A stretch of 17,091 bases of DNA from Veillonella sp. AM51-8BH (GCF_003463825.1 NZ_QSDY01000039.1:1-17091), one strand, 5' to 3'; shown: positions 1-8,151, counted from the stretch's first letter. The notes: generated by a model from the sequence alone, not told the origin. Program-made: numbers and translations.

Positions 1-38
1 AATATCTTTATTTTGTCTCTCTAATTTCTATTAGTAAT

Positions 39-116
39 AACCTTATCAAAGCCATGCATCATATATTAGCTCTTAAAACCTTATCAAAGCCATGCATCAT
101 ATATTAGCTCTTAAAA
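39..116. repeat. Perfect tandem duplication, 38-bp unit
   Basis: Positions 41-78 and 79-116 are identical 38-base copies placed head to tail, and the match extends two bases to the left. Each copy contains ATGCAT and CTTATCAAAG. The pair lies in noncoding DNA downstream of the lepB terminator and overlaps no credible reading frame. Two exact copies suggest a recent slippage or duplication event, or an assembly artefact. No function is visible. Confidence 0.9.
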
Positions 117-163
117 TATGTCATTAATAATATTAAGCTTTAAATACCCCATTATTTAAATAC

Positions 164-200
164 AAAAAACCTCTCTATAGTAATTACTACTATAGAGAGG
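164..200 (-). terminator. Rho-independent terminator after lepB
   Basis: A 13-bp perfect stem (170-182 pairing with 188-200) encloses a 5-base loop. On the minus strand it is followed at once by six T residues (169-164). It begins 13 bases beyond the lepB stop and closes the yqgF-like/yitT/lepB unit. The plus-strand side has only a CTTTT run at 201-205, so activity in the opposite direction would be weak. Confidence 0.9.
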
Positions 201-212
201 CTTTTAGAAGCA

Positions 213-785
213 TTAAATTGCATAGGATACAAAACCTAGGACGTGATCAACTGGAACAGGACCAATGAAACGACTATCACTAGAATGATTTCGGTTATCC
301 CCCATCACAAATACATGTCCTTCTGGAACAGTAACCGGTGTAGAACGTGTATAATTCATTATTGTATCTTTAGTATATGGTTCTTGTAATTGTTCACCAT
401 TACGCCATACATGACCATCTTTAAACTCTAATACATCACCTGGACGACCAATAACACGCTTAACCCATACATCATTTGTTTGAGCAGCTTTATTAAAGAC
501 AGATGCATAGTTCATCAATGGTTCTTCTACATCATCTACCCAAGTACGTGCACGATTAACACGACTATCAATGATTACAATTTGTCCATAATTTGGCATT
601 TCATTCATAATATGATGCCACTTCGTTACAATTAAATATTGACCATTATGTAGTGTATCCTCCATTGATTCACCAGATACCCGTGTTGGTTGAATCAAGA
701 AGATATGGATTACCATAGCAATAACCAATGCTAATACAATGGCATAAATCCAATCTAATATTTCTTTTACTATTTTATTACTCAT
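213..785 (-). CDS. lepB: Signal peptidase I
   Basis: A type I signal peptidase (S26 family) of 190 residues, which cleaves signal peptides from exported proteins at the outer face of the inner membrane. One N-terminal membrane anchor (about residues 12-31) precedes the catalytic serine in SGESM (Ser40). The general-base lysine is in VKRVIGRPGD (Lys109), and the conserved GDNRNHSSDSR box covers residues 162-172. The Ser/Lys dyad is intact. The stretch between the strand near GQIVII and the lysine box (about residues 73-106) is longer than in minimal Gram-positive enzymes. The ATG has an AAGGGG ribosome binding site that overlaps the yitT stop, 9 bases away, so translation is probably coupled. 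It is the last gene of a three-gene unit. Confidence 0.95.
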   Translation of the reverse strand: MSNKIVKEILDWIYAIVLALVIAMVIHIFLIQPTRVSGESMEDTLHNGQYLIVTKWHHIMNEMPNYGQIVIIDSRVNRARTWVDDVEEPLMNYASVFNKAAQTNDVWVKRVIGRPGDVLEFKDGHVWRNGEQLQEPYTKDTIMNYTRSTPVTVPEGHVFVMGDNRNHSSDSRFIGPVPVDHVLGFVSYAI

Positions 786-794
786 ATTAACCCC

Positions 795-1664
795 TTAATG
801 ACCGTTTTTTGTAAATCTACCACCAAATACATCATGTACATCCTGAATCGTAATAAATGCCGATGAATCTACTTCATAAACAGTATTTTTTAACCTCATA
901 ATCTCAAGTCTTGTCACCACAGAATACAAAACATGTTTAGGTTGCTTTAAATAGCCCCCTTCACCATACATGATGGTAACACCACGATTTAGGTTCGCAT
1001 TTAATGCATCTGCAATCTTTTTAGAATTCTCTGCATCGGTAATAATCATGACCCCTTTAGATTCATCAAGGCCTGTAATTGTAATATCAATCATCTTATA
1101 AGCAATGAAGTATGCAATCAAGGAGTACATAGCACTATTCCAACTATATACAAAACCCGCTGCGCCGAGAATAATAAGATTCATGGCCATTACGATTTCA
1201 CCTACAGAGAAGGTTGAACGTTTATCAAATATAATGGCTACGATTTCAGAGCCGTCCAAAGAACCACCGTTACGTATAATGAGGCCAACCCCAATGCCTA
1301 AGATGATACCACCAAAGATAGATCCTAAAAATGGATCCGATGTAATCGGTGTGAAATCATGAGCAAAGGTTGAAAAAATAGCCATCCATACGATGGAGAA
1401 CAGTGTAGAAAATGTAAAGTTTTTACCGTTAGCTCTATAGCCAAGATACAAAAAAGGCAAGTTCAAGAGTACAACGAAAATACTGAAAGAAATTCCTGAA
1501 AGCTCTGCAGCCATCAAGGAAATACCAACTACACCACCATCGATGATGCTATTCGGTACTAAAAATAAATCTAAGCCTATGGTGTAAATTAAGGCCCCTA
1601 AAATCATCATTAAACAACGCATAATAAAGTTTGACCAGTTATGCGTTGAAGTTTCATTTGTCAT
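795..1664 (-). CDS. YitT family membrane protein (DUF161 + DUF2179)
   Basis: A 289-residue integral membrane protein of the YitT/YpjC type. The N-terminal two thirds holds about five or six hydrophobic helices, with the family's glycine-rich segments GGVVGISL and GGSLDGSEIVA. The C-terminal part (about residues 200-285) is a soluble DUF2179 domain containing GVMIITD and RGVTIMYGEGGY. Family function is not established; a transporter-like role is often assumed. The frame is open upstream to 1700, but I place the start at the ATG at 1664 because AAAGGAG sits at ideal spacing before it. The upstream start would extend 47 bases into the preceding gene and has no such site. With this start it overlaps the yqgF-like gene by 11 bases. 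Confidence 0.88.
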   Translation of the reverse strand: MTNETSTHNWSNFIMRCLMMILGALIYTIGLDLFLVPNSIIDGGVVGISLMAAELSGISFSIFVVLLNLPFLYLGYRANGKNFTFSTLFSIVWMAIFSTFAHDFTPITSDPFLGSIFGGIILGIGVGLIIRNGGSLDGSEIVAIIFDKRSTFSVGEIVMAMNLIILGAAGFVYSWNSAMYSLIAYFIAYKMIDITITGLDESKGVMIITDAENSKKIADALNANLNRGVTIMYGEGGYLKQPKHVLYSVVTRLEIMRLKNTVYEVDSSAFITIQDVHDVFGGRFTKNGH

Positions 1665-2181
1665 GCACTTCTCCTTTACCGTACAACTGCTCCATAGCAT
1701 GTAATCTCTTTTCTTCTAACTCACTAGCGTCTATAATGTCCCCTTGCATATCATTAGCAGCTTGACGTAACTGTTTTGTATACCGTAAGCCAATAACAAA
1801 GGCTGTTAAATCATCTACCGGCTCTGGTGGAAATTGCATAGACGTAGGGATAATCTTACGCCATCCTGTAGGAGGATTATATTTCCAATATAATTTACGA
1901 GCCTCCTCTGTGCTATGCGATTCATCAATTAAGCTAGTAGTGATTCTGTGATTTCGTCCAATTTGTTGAAGAGATGGATATAAATATTTATGATTTGTAC
2001 CATTTCCACATACGATATGAACAATGCCATAATATTCAGTTAATGTACGTTCAATTTCATCATTGAACTGTTTTGTCATAATAATTTTACGACACACCAT
2101 AGTACCAGACGGTGTTACAATTGCTACACCAGTTTTCTCATTGCCTGGATCTACAGCTAAAATGTATGTAGTATCAGTCAT
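1654..2181 (-). CDS. YqgF/RuvX-like RNase H-fold protein
   Basis: A 175-residue protein resembling the YqgF/RuvX group, whose members mature 16S rRNA ends or act as resolvase-like nucleases. It opens with a strand followed by AVDPGNEKTGVA (Asp11), the first acidic motif of this fold. DESHSTEEA (residues 86-94) matches the family's DERxxT box, with serine replacing the arginine. PVDDLTAF (Asp123/Asp124) supplies the C-terminal acidic residues. The acidic triad is therefore present but the rest is divergent, and the protein is longer than typical YqgF (about 140 residues). It may be a paralogue rather than the main rRNA-processing enzyme. The ATG has GAGGA 8-9 bases upstream. It is the first gene after the strong terminator and probably starts the unit with yitT and lepB. 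Confidence 0.7.
   Translation of the reverse strand: MTDTTYILAVDPGNEKTGVAIVTPSGTMVCRKIIMTKQFNDEIERTLTEYYGIVHIVCGNGTNHKYLYPSLQQIGRNHRITTSLIDESHSTEEARKLYWKYNPPTGWRKIIPTSMQFPPEPVDDLTAFVIGLRYTKQLRQAANDMQGDIIDASELEEKRLHAMEQLYGKGEVHDK
1671..1677 (-). promoter_or_regulatory. Ribosome binding site deciding the yitT start
   Basis: AAAGGAG on the minus strand lies 6 bases before the ATG at 1664. It supports that start over the in-frame start at 1700. Confidence 0.75.
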
Positions 2182-2224
2182 ATAACTATCCTCGCTTTAA
2201 ATACAGCAGTTATATTTTAACACA

Positions 2225-2266
2225 AAATAAAGGTCTTATGTAAAAAATTACATAAGACCTTTATTT
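2225..2266 (-). terminator. Strong hairpin terminator ending the LPS block
   Basis: A perfect 19-bp inverted repeat (2225-2243 pairing with 2248-2266) with a 4-base loop sits 28 bases past the DUF3084 stop. The stem ends are A/T-only, so the ascending arm finishes in ATTTT on the minus strand and in an equivalent run on the plus strand. It separates the LPS block from the yqgF-like/yitT/lepB unit. Being symmetrical, it could stop transcription from either side. Confidence 0.8.
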
Positions 2267-2294
2267 AAAGTATATAAAACCAAAGTACTATTTT

Positions 2295-3509
2295 TTAATA
2301 AGCTGGCATTTTTGCCTTATCATTAAAGACAGGCATTTGAGTAATACGCAACTTAAGATGTACAGGACCAGATGAATATGTATCACCATCAACATATGCT
2401 TCTACATGAACCTTGCCATGTATAGTAGCAACACGTCTAATAGCAGTAAATAAATCATCCCCTGGTATAGTTCCAATATCACCAGATAAGGAGTCTGGAA
2501 TTATGCCTTTCGCTCTCGCCTTTTCATTTACTTGCTTCAAGAATTGAAGCATAGCTGATTGAGCATTAGGCCCACCATCCATTACGGCAGAATGGATTAC
2601 TTCTCCATTTTTATAAATAAATTGTTGTGGATATACTTGGATAATAGCCACTGCAGGTTCGCCAGCAATGATATTGCCAGCCGCTACAACTTGAACGACC
2701 ATAGGTGTCTTTGCACTATTAAGCTTTTGTGTAGCCACCTCAATATTTTGACGCTCTACATATACAACAGCTTGCCCTTGATCTTCGATACCAAGGCGGC
2801 GTAGAACCAATTTATTGGTATCATCAATAATATTTTTGATGGCTGCTTGGCTATCTTCTTCACTTAAACCAGGTCGAACAACAGCTTGTGCCAATAATTG
2901 ATCAACTTGGAAAAGAATAGTTCCTTCACGTAAATGAATAATGCCATTTTGCAATTGTTCTTGTGTTGTTTGTAGCTCCTTAATATGAGCTTCCATCTTA
3001 GCTCTTGTAGCTTCTAAATCAGCTAACTTTTTAGATACTTCATCATATGAGGCTTGAAGTGTTGCTAACTCAGCTTCAGTGGCATCTTTAGCAGCTTGTG
3101 CACTAGCTAATTCCGCTTTGGTAGCTTCAACCTCACTGCGAATTTGCTCTATTTCAGCCATGCGTTCTGCTAATTCTTGCTTATTTTGCTCAAGCAATGC
3201 TTGACCACGAATAAGCTCTTGCGTTTTAGCAGCCACCTCATCATTGAGTTGCTTCATATCCGCTCGCAACTGATCCATCCCAAAGAGTGCTGTTCTTACA
3301 CTTTGAGAAGTAATGGTTAATACCCCTACTGTAGCAGCAGCAACTAATAAACCTGTTACAATAGTAACAATAATCGATGTATGCTTAGGCCTTAATCCAA
3401 AGAGGGACATGCGACGCTTACCAACTTTGGTGCCTAACTTATCCCCCATGTAGGCAATAAGTCCACCCATAAGGGCGATAATAACTAATATTTTAACACC
3501 TACTAACAT
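2295..3509 (-). CDS. DUF3084 coiled-coil membrane protein
   Basis: A 404-residue protein of the DUF3084 type, with no established biochemical function. Two membrane helices (about 3-22 and 45-68) flank a basic segment (GKRRMSLFGLRPKH). Next comes a long heptad-like coiled coil rich in Glu, Ala and Lys (about 78-187), then a soluble domain to the C terminus. This layout fits an inner-membrane protein with a coiled stalk and distal globular domain. The side of the membrane is inferred, not shown. The ATG has an excellent AAAGGAGG site. It lies 87 bases after the LptF/G gene and ends at the strong terminator, so it is probably co-transcribed with the LPS genes. A role in envelope assembly is inferred from position only. 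Confidence 0.8.
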   Translation of the reverse strand: MLVGVKILVIIALMGGLIAYMGDKLGTKVGKRRMSLFGLRPKHTSIIVTIVTGLLVAAATVGVLTITSQSVRTALFGMDQLRADMKQLNDEVAAKTQELIRGQALLEQNKQELAERMAEIEQIRSEVEATKAELASAQAAKDATEAELATLQASYDEVSKKLADLEATRAKMEAHIKELQTTQEQLQNGIIHLREGTILFQVDQLLAQAVVRPGLSEEDSQAAIKNIIDDTNKLVLRRLGIEDQGQAVVYVERQNIEVATQKLNSAKTPMVVQVVAAGNIIAGEPAVAIIQVYPQQFIYKNGEVIHSAVMDGGPNAQSAMLQFLKQVNEKARAKGIIPDSLSGDIGTIPGDDLFTAIRRVATIHGKVHVEAYVDGDTYSSGPVHLKLRITQMPVFNDKAKMPAY

Positions 3510-3596
3510 CGAGTCCCTCCTTTCCTAAGATTACACAATTATTTTGTTCAAAAATACGATATTTCGTAAGTCAAATTTATTTCTTTATACGCTAAG

Positions 3597-4688
3597 TTAC
3601 TTGGATACACGCCAATTTAAATATAAACCGGCAATGATACCTAATGTATCTGGAATTAATGCGGCAAATACAGTCGGCAATGCACCACCTTTACCTAATG
3701 CACCAGCAAATGTCATCACACCATAGTAGATAAAGATGATTAAAATACTGATACCAAAGCCAATAGATGAGCTAGAGCGTTGTTTTTGAAGGCCTAATGG
3801 AGCACCTACAAGAGCAAATACAAAGCTAGCTAATGGAATTGTAAAACGTTGGTACATTTCCATTTCTAGTTTATTTGCATTCGTATACGCCGCCTTATAC
3901 GCTTTAATTTGATGACGTAATTCTTTGATTGTTAATTCTTCTGGTTTACGTTGATCTTGTTGAATATCCTTTGGTGCAGATTTAATTGGCAAGGATTGCT
4001 CCTTGAATTTCATTGTACGTTCTACACCATCACCGGCGGAAATATCATAAATGATGCCGTTTTGCATCACCCAATATTGACCATTCCAAACGGCAGTATC
4101 TGCATTTTCAACCTGTTGTAGCTTGCCACCTTCACCAAATTGTTGCACCGTAATCATACTTAACTGTTTAGTCTCTGCATTGTAGCTTTTAGCATACATC
4201 AATGTACCCAAATCATTACCATTCATTGTTTTTAAAACGATATGATTTTGTGTTTGAGGTGATGCATTTTTCATAATCTGTTCCCGTACAATTGTTTGAT
4301 ACATATTATTTGTACGTGGTACAACAAATTCATTAAATGCAACGGCCCCAATTGAGATAATGAGGGCGATGATGTATACCGGCATCGCTAAACGTAAAAA
4401 GCTAAGACCACCGGCACGCATAACAACAATTTCACTGGTGCTACTCAAACGACTAAATGTCATAAGAGAAGCCAATAACACTGACATAGGGAATGTTAAG
4501 ATAACAATGCTTGGTAAAGCCAATACAAAGGCTTTCATAACAAGCAATAATGGAGCCCCATATTCAGTAATATATTGAGCAATTCTAAATAATGTACCCG
4601 TACCAATAAAAATACTGGTAAAAGCAAATACCCCAAATAGGAACGGGCCTACAAAGGCTTTTAGTATATATTTATCTAATAATCTCAT
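3597..4688 (-). CDS. LptF/LptG family LPS export permease
   Basis: A 363-residue YjgP/YjgQ-family permease, the membrane part of the ABC exporter that pulls LPS from the inner membrane. Three N-terminal helices (about 12-32, 48-74, 99-119) precede a periplasmic beta-rich domain (about 120-280), followed by three helices (about 283-300, 308-328, 338-358). The RFTIPLASFVFALVGAPLGL segment (281-300) is the typical conserved stretch before the later helices. Proteobacteria encode LptF and LptG side by side, but only one such gene occurs here. It may act as a homodimer or pair with a product encoded elsewhere. I leave the symbol blank because F and G cannot be told apart. The ATG has AGGAGG overlapping the lptB stop, 9 bases away. 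Confidence 0.92.
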   Translation of the reverse strand: MRLLDKYILKAFVGPFLFGVFAFTSIFIGTGTLFRIAQYITEYGAPLLLVMKAFVLALPSIVILTFPMSVLLASLMTFSRLSSTSEIVVMRAGGLSFLRLAMPVYIIALIISIGAVAFNEFVVPRTNNMYQTIVREQIMKNASPQTQNHIVLKTMNGNDLGTLMYAKSYNAETKQLSMITVQQFGEGGKLQQVENADTAVWNGQYWVMQNGIIYDISAGDGVERTMKFKEQSLPIKSAPKDIQQDQRKPEELTIKELRHQIKAYKAAYTNANKLEMEMYQRFTIPLASFVFALVGAPLGLQKQRSSSSIGFGISILIIFIYYGVMTFAGALGKGGALPTVFAALIPDTLGIIAGLYLNWRVSK

Positions 4689-4697
4689 AGTCCCCTC

Positions 4698-5417
4698 CTA
4701 TAATCTAAAGTTATCCCCTAAGTAATGCTCACGAGCGATTGGATTGTTCGCGATTTCTTCAGGAGTACCTTCTAGGAGGATTTTACCACTACTCAAAATA
4801 TAAGCCTTATCTACAATCCCCAATGTTTCACGTACATTGTGGTCTGTAATCAAGATGCCAATACCTCGATTTTTAACATGCAAAATAATTTGTTGAATGT
4901 CAGCAACCGCTATAGGATCGACACCAGCAAAAGGTTCATCGAGAAGAATAAAATTCGGTTCTAACGCAAGGCAACGAGCTATTTCTACACGACGACGTTC
5001 ACCGCCAGATAGTTGCATGCCCATACGATCCCGAACGTGACCAATATGAAATTCTTCAATGAGGGATTCCACAATCGCTTCAATTTCATCAGACTTCTTT
5101 GATGTTGTTTGTAACATTGCACGAATATTATCCTCAACGGTCATAGAACGAAAGATTGATGCTTCTTGTGGAAGATACCCAATACCTTCAGCAGCGCGTT
5201 TATACATTGGAATATTCGTAATATCCTTGCCATCAACGGTAATGATACCAGAACTAGGTCGTTCAATGCCTACAATCATATAGAATGATGTAGTTTTCCC
5301 TGCCCCATTAGGACCTAGGAGCCCAACGACTTGCCCCTTATCAACGCGTAGACTAACCCCGTCTACTACATTGCGCCCGTTAAAGGTTTTGACTAAGTTT
5401 TTGGTTTCTATATACAT
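4698..5417 (-). CDS. lptB: LPS export ABC ATPase LptB
   Basis: A 239-residue ABC ATPase that powers LPS extraction by the LptF/G permease on the cytoplasmic face. All motifs are present: Walker A GPNGAGKT (35-42), Q-loop Gln84 in YLPQEASIF, signature LSGGE (136-140), Walker B ending in Asp160-Glu161, and the switch histidine His193 in TDHN. The LPQEASIFR stretch and the [11 protein letters not shown] stretch after the signature are characteristic of LptB rather than amino-acid importers. The ATG at 5417 has AAGGA overlapping the lptA stop, 9 bases before. Gene order lptC-lptA-lptB-permease confirms the assignment. Confidence 0.96.
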   Translation of the reverse strand: MYIETKNLVKTFNGRNVVDGVSLRVDKGQVVGLLGPNGAGKTTSFYMIVGIERPSSGIITVDGKDITNIPMYKRAAEGIGYLPQEASIFRSMTVEDNIRAMLQTTSKKSDEIEAIVESLIEEFHIGHVRDRMGMQLSGGERRRVEIARCLALEPNFILLDEPFAGVDPIAVADIQQIILHVKNRGIGILITDHNVRETLGIVDKAYILSSGKILLEGTPEEIANNPIAREHYLGDNFRL

Positions 5418-5426
5418 ATTTAATCC

Positions 5427-6146
5427 TTATTGATTTGGAACAATGATAAGTGTACTACGACCACCTAATGTTTCAGCAGAATCATCGGCAAGACGGATTT
5501 TGAGCTCTGGTGCATTGAGCACATTACCATTTTGAACAGCATGAGCAGAACCAGATAAAAGTACAACGCCATCATTTTGATTTGGTGTTTGTGTATAAGT
5601 AGCACGTTCTGCAGAGCCAGATACATTTCGTTCTGGGTTAGAGAATGTTACATCCCCTTGTGCCACTGCACGAATTTCTTTTAGCCAACCTTCTACTTGA
5701 TTACCTGTCAATGTAGTACCTTCTGCAATCAAGCGAGCATTGCCAGATACAAGGCCATATTCTGTATCAGTATTGTATTCAACTTTATCGCCAAAAATTT
5801 GACGATCACTACGTTGTAAATGAACACCACCATTAGCAATGAACTTATTGTTATTGTAGCTATGCACTGATTGAGCAGACATAGCCATATCAGAACCAAT
5901 CATGGATACGCCACCATCAAGGTTTGCTTCTTGAGTTTTTGTGTTGTACCAACCATTAGCACCAGTCATTGTTTTATCAGCTTGTGTAATCACCACATTA
6001 CCATTTGCATCAGCACGCCCTGTATTGCCATCATAAGATAATGTATCCGCGCTAATAGTCAAAGGATCATTTGCGGCCCAAGCTGTAACAGATGCTGTCA
6101 TAAGCATAGCTAAGATAGCCATACCAATCTGTTTTTTCTTATTCAT
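5427..6146 (-). CDS. lptA: Periplasmic LPS transport protein LptA (OstA-like)
   Basis: A 239-residue secreted OstA/LptA-domain protein that would form the periplasmic bridge carrying LPS from LptC toward the outer membrane. It begins with a clear signal peptide: a basic NKKK start, a hydrophobic core, then AWA|AND with likely cleavage after residue 24. The mature part has repeated beta-strand units such as ISADTLSYDGNTGRADANGN and short GNV/GGV turns, typical of the jellyroll. It is longer than E. coli LptA (185 residues), so there may be an extra repeat. The frame extends to an ATG at 6161 that overlaps the lptC stop. I prefer the ATG at 6146 because GAGGA sits 6 bases before it and it gives a standard signal peptide. 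Confidence 0.88.
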   Translation of the reverse strand: MNKKKQIGMAILAMLMTASVTAWAANDPLTISADTLSYDGNTGRADANGNVVITQADKTMTGANGWYNTKTQEANLDGGVSMIGSDMAMSAQSVHSYNNNKFIANGGVHLQRSDRQIFGDKVEYNTDTEYGLVSGNARLIAEGTTLTGNQVEGWLKEIRAVAQGDVTFSNPERNVSGSAERATYTQTPNQNDGVVLLSGSAHAVQNGNVLNAPELKIRLADDSAETLGGRSTLIIVPNQ

Positions 6147-6152
6147 TATATT

Positions 6153-6157
6153 TCCTC
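6153..6157 (-). promoter_or_regulatory. Ribosome binding site deciding the lptA start
   Basis: GAGGA on the minus strand lies 6 bases before the ATG at 6146. It favours that start over the ATG at 6161, which has no comparable site. Confidence 0.65.
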
Positions 6158-6160
6158 GCA

Positions 6161-6697
6161 TTACTTCTTCGTTAACTTCGCATTACCAATAGCTTTAATT
6201 TTCTTCAAGGACATGTTGCCTTCAAGTTTATCACCAGTTAATGTTATATCTTTACTGTTATAAGTAAAAGCAGATTTAGATGTCAACGTTTTTGTCTTAT
6301 TATCAAAATGAAGTGCATCGGTTTTAAACTCAGCACCATCAGTATTAGTGGCGGTAACGCCTTGATCAATATCGAGGGAATTACGATCGCCTGTCAATAC
6401 GGCATGAGGTGCTGTAATTGTTGTCGTAACATCATCTTGATAGAAAAGACCTTTTAAATTAGTCAGGACAATAGCTTTTGTACGTGGGTCATATTCAATC
6501 TTTTCAGCTGATAAAGCCCACACTAGCTTGCCATCTTTTTCCTCTTGTAAGTCAGCCCCTTGGAAGTTAACAAGTTGTCCATTCTGATTTTGAGTGGTAC
6601 TAACATCACCAGAGTCTTTCATAATATATACGATAAGACCAATCAGAGCCAACACTATAGCGGCCACAATGGCAATTAATTTTTTATTGTTTTTCAT
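6161..6697 (-). CDS. lptC: LPS export protein LptC
   Basis: A 178-residue single-span protein of the LptC family, which docks on the LptB/permease complex and passes LPS to LptA. A lysine-rich start (MKNNKK) leads into one membrane helix (about residues 7-26). The rest is a periplasmic beta-jellyroll domain with repeated strands, including LVWALSAEKIEYD, TTTITAPHAVLTGD and DITLTGDKLEGN. Sequence identity in this family is low, so the call rests on topology, size and position directly before lptA and lptB. The ATG has GAGAGGG upstream, and the first 14 bases overlap the acyltransferase gene, indicating coupled translation. Confidence 0.88.
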   Translation of the reverse strand: MKNNKKLIAIVAAIVLALIGLIVYIMKDSGDVSTTQNQNGQLVNFQGADLQEEKDGKLVWALSAEKIEYDPRTKAIVLTNLKGLFYQDDVTTTITAPHAVLTGDRNSLDIDQGVTATNTDGAEFKTDALHFDNKTKTLTSKSAFTYNSKDITLTGDKLEGNMSLKKIKAIGNAKLTKK

Positions 6698-7616
6698 GTG
6701 CCCTCTCCCGTGCAGCTACCTTCTTATCATAATCAATAATTTGATCCATCTTAGTCATCCAGCGATGTTGGAACCATAACCACTCATCTGGATGTTCCTT
6801 AATAAATTCTTCTGTAACGCGTACACATTCTTCAGTCAAGCGGTACATATCTACATCTTCATCACCTGTATCAACATAATGTAAGGCCGGTAAAATATGT
6901 ACAATATGACCACCTTCAGGCTTACGAGATGCAAAAATTGGAACTACTGGAGCGCCAAATTTTTTTGCAAATGTAGCTGGTCCTATGACCGCTGAAGAGT
7001 CCTGCCCCAAAAACGGAACAGGTAAACCATTAATATAACCATCTTGGTCAGCTAAAAAACCAAGTAATTTTTTCTTTTTTAAAGCCTTAGCAGCAGAAAC
7101 GATTTCGTTGCCACCACTAGCAAATACATCAAGCCCTACCATCTCACGATATTCATTCATGAGACGTGTAAATTGTGCATTAGGTTGTTTCTTAACAATT
7201 GTAGTAGATGGATATCCATGAGCAGCCATGGCAGCCCCCATCCATTCCCAGTTGCCAACATGTCCAGTAAGAACAATGACACCTTTATCTTCAGCGATGG
7301 CTTTCTCTAAATGTTCTACGCCTCGCATTTCAATATGTTTATTGATAAAGGACTTTGTCAGATTTGGCATATATAAGACTTCCATAACACTGCGGCCAAG
7401 ATTCTTGAACAATTTTTCAATTAATTGCTCTGCCTCTTGATCATTCATGTTCATGCCAATCTTTATATTTTTTATACCTCTAAGTTTTTGCTTCTTCGCT
7501 ATGAGGCCATATACTGGCCCTAAACTAGCGCCTATGAGCAAAATGAGCTTGTATGGCAGTCGGCAAACAAGCCAGCTAATACCTTTAACTAAATGGTATT
7601 GCCATTCGTTATTCAT
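6684..7616 (-). CDS. LpxL/HtrB-type lipid A late acyltransferase
   Basis: A 310-residue LpxL/LpxM-type (LABLAT) acyltransferase, which adds a secondary acyl chain to Kdo-lipid A at the inner membrane. It has an N-terminal hydrophobic segment (about 12-40). The catalytic HX4E motif is in TGHVGNWEW (His119, Glu124); acid variation between D and E occurs in the family. Later conserved stretches include LLGFLADQDG, VPFLGQDSSAVIGPATFAKK and DEWLWFQHRW. The frame is open to 7661, but I choose the ATG at 7616 because an AAGGAGGTG site lies just upstream and longer versions run into kdsC. It is the only such gene here, so the acyl position and chain cannot be stated. Placement between kdsC and lptC supports the role. 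Confidence 0.88.
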   Translation of the reverse strand: MNNEWQYHLVKGISWLVCRLPYKLILLIGASLGPVYGLIAKKQKLRGIKNIKIGMNMNDQEAEQLIEKLFKNLGRSVMEVLYMPNLTKSFINKHIEMRGVEHLEKAIAEDKGVIVLTGHVGNWEWMGAAMAAHGYPSTTIVKKQPNAQFTRLMNEYREMVGLDVFASGGNEIVSAAKALKKKKLLGFLADQDGYINGLPVPFLGQDSSAVIGPATFAKKFGAPVVPIFASRKPEGGHIVHILPALHYVDTGDEDVDMYRLTEECVRVTEEFIKEHPDEWLWFQHRWMTKMDQIIDYDKKVAARERAHEKQ

Positions 7617-7622
7617 TCTGCC

Positions 7623-7631
7623 CACCTCCTT
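7623..7631 (-). promoter_or_regulatory. Ribosome binding site deciding the acyltransferase start
   Basis: AAGGAGGTG on the minus strand is close to a full match to the 16S anti-Shine-Dalgarno sequence. It lies 6 bases before the ATG at 7616 and overlaps the kdsC stop. It argues against the in-frame starts at 7661 and 7640. Confidence 0.8.
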
Positions 7632-8151
7632 ATTGTCCATGAGCATGGGCCTCTCGTGCATAATCTGCTACAACAGTTTCCCATAGTCCTTGTTTTTTCA
7701 AGATATATTCTACAGCCTCTCTAACGGCACCGTGGCCACCATTGATGGTAGATATAAATTTAGCTAATTGTTTGACCTCCGGTACCGCATTGTTAGGTGC
7801 CATCGGTAGTCCTACAATTTGAAGAGCCCCTAAATCATTTAAGTCATCCCCCATATAGGCAATTTCCTCTAAATTGATTTGATGCTCTTTACAGAGATTT
7901 CTTAATGCTTCTGTTTTATTAGCATGCCCCATAAGCAGTGCATCAAAATGAAGCTCTTTAGCACGGCGCTCAACCATAGGAGATATCCGTGCTGTAATGA
8001 TTGCAAGCTTAAGACCTGCTTTTCGAGCTGCCGTTAATCCTAGTCCATCTTTCACAGAAAAAGACTTAAGCTCTTCTCCACTCGACGTATAGATTAGAGT
8101 TCCATCAGATAGTACGCCATCAACATCAAGAACAATCCATTGAATATTCAT
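7630..8151 (-). CDS. kdsC: 3-deoxy-D-manno-octulosonate 8-phosphate phosphatase KdsC
   Basis: A 173-residue HAD phosphatase that removes phosphate from Kdo-8-phosphate to give Kdo. It carries the KdsC-type motif I LDVDGVLSDG (nucleophile Asp9, acid/base Asp11), threonine in motif II (IITAR, Thr53), lysine in motif III (Lys79) and GDDLND (101-106) binding Mg2+. There is no cap domain, as expected for this tetrameric family, and the length is normal. The ATG overlaps the stop of the upstream isomerase gene by one base (TAATG), so translation is probably coupled. The neighbouring kdsD-type gene and kdsA/kdsB place it firmly in Kdo synthesis. Confidence 0.95.
   Translation of the reverse strand: MNIQWIVLDVDGVLSDGTLIYTSSGEELKSFSVKDGLGLTAARKAGLKLAIITARISPMVERRAKELHFDALLMGHANKTEALRNLCKEHQINLEEIAYMGDDLNDLGALQIVGLPMAPNNAVPEVKQLAKFISTINGGHGAVREAVEYILKKQGLWETVVADYAREAHAHGQ

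Noticed and set aside
1105..1362. Plus-strand open frames lying opposite the minus-strand genes, such as 1105-1362, 8785-9045 and 15498-15731
   Set aside because: They are antisense to strongly supported genes, have low-complexity translations without family motifs, and lack convincing ribosome binding sites.
2182..2224. Promoter for the yqgF-like/yitT/lepB unit
   Set aside because: One is expected after the terminator and TAAAAT/TATAAC-like hexamers occur, but no -35 element at good spacing was convincing.
3555..3568. Hairpin TACGA/TCGTA between the permease and DUF3084 genes as a terminator
   Set aside because: The stem is only 5 bp and AT-rich. It is followed by five T residues on the minus strand but is too weak to call.
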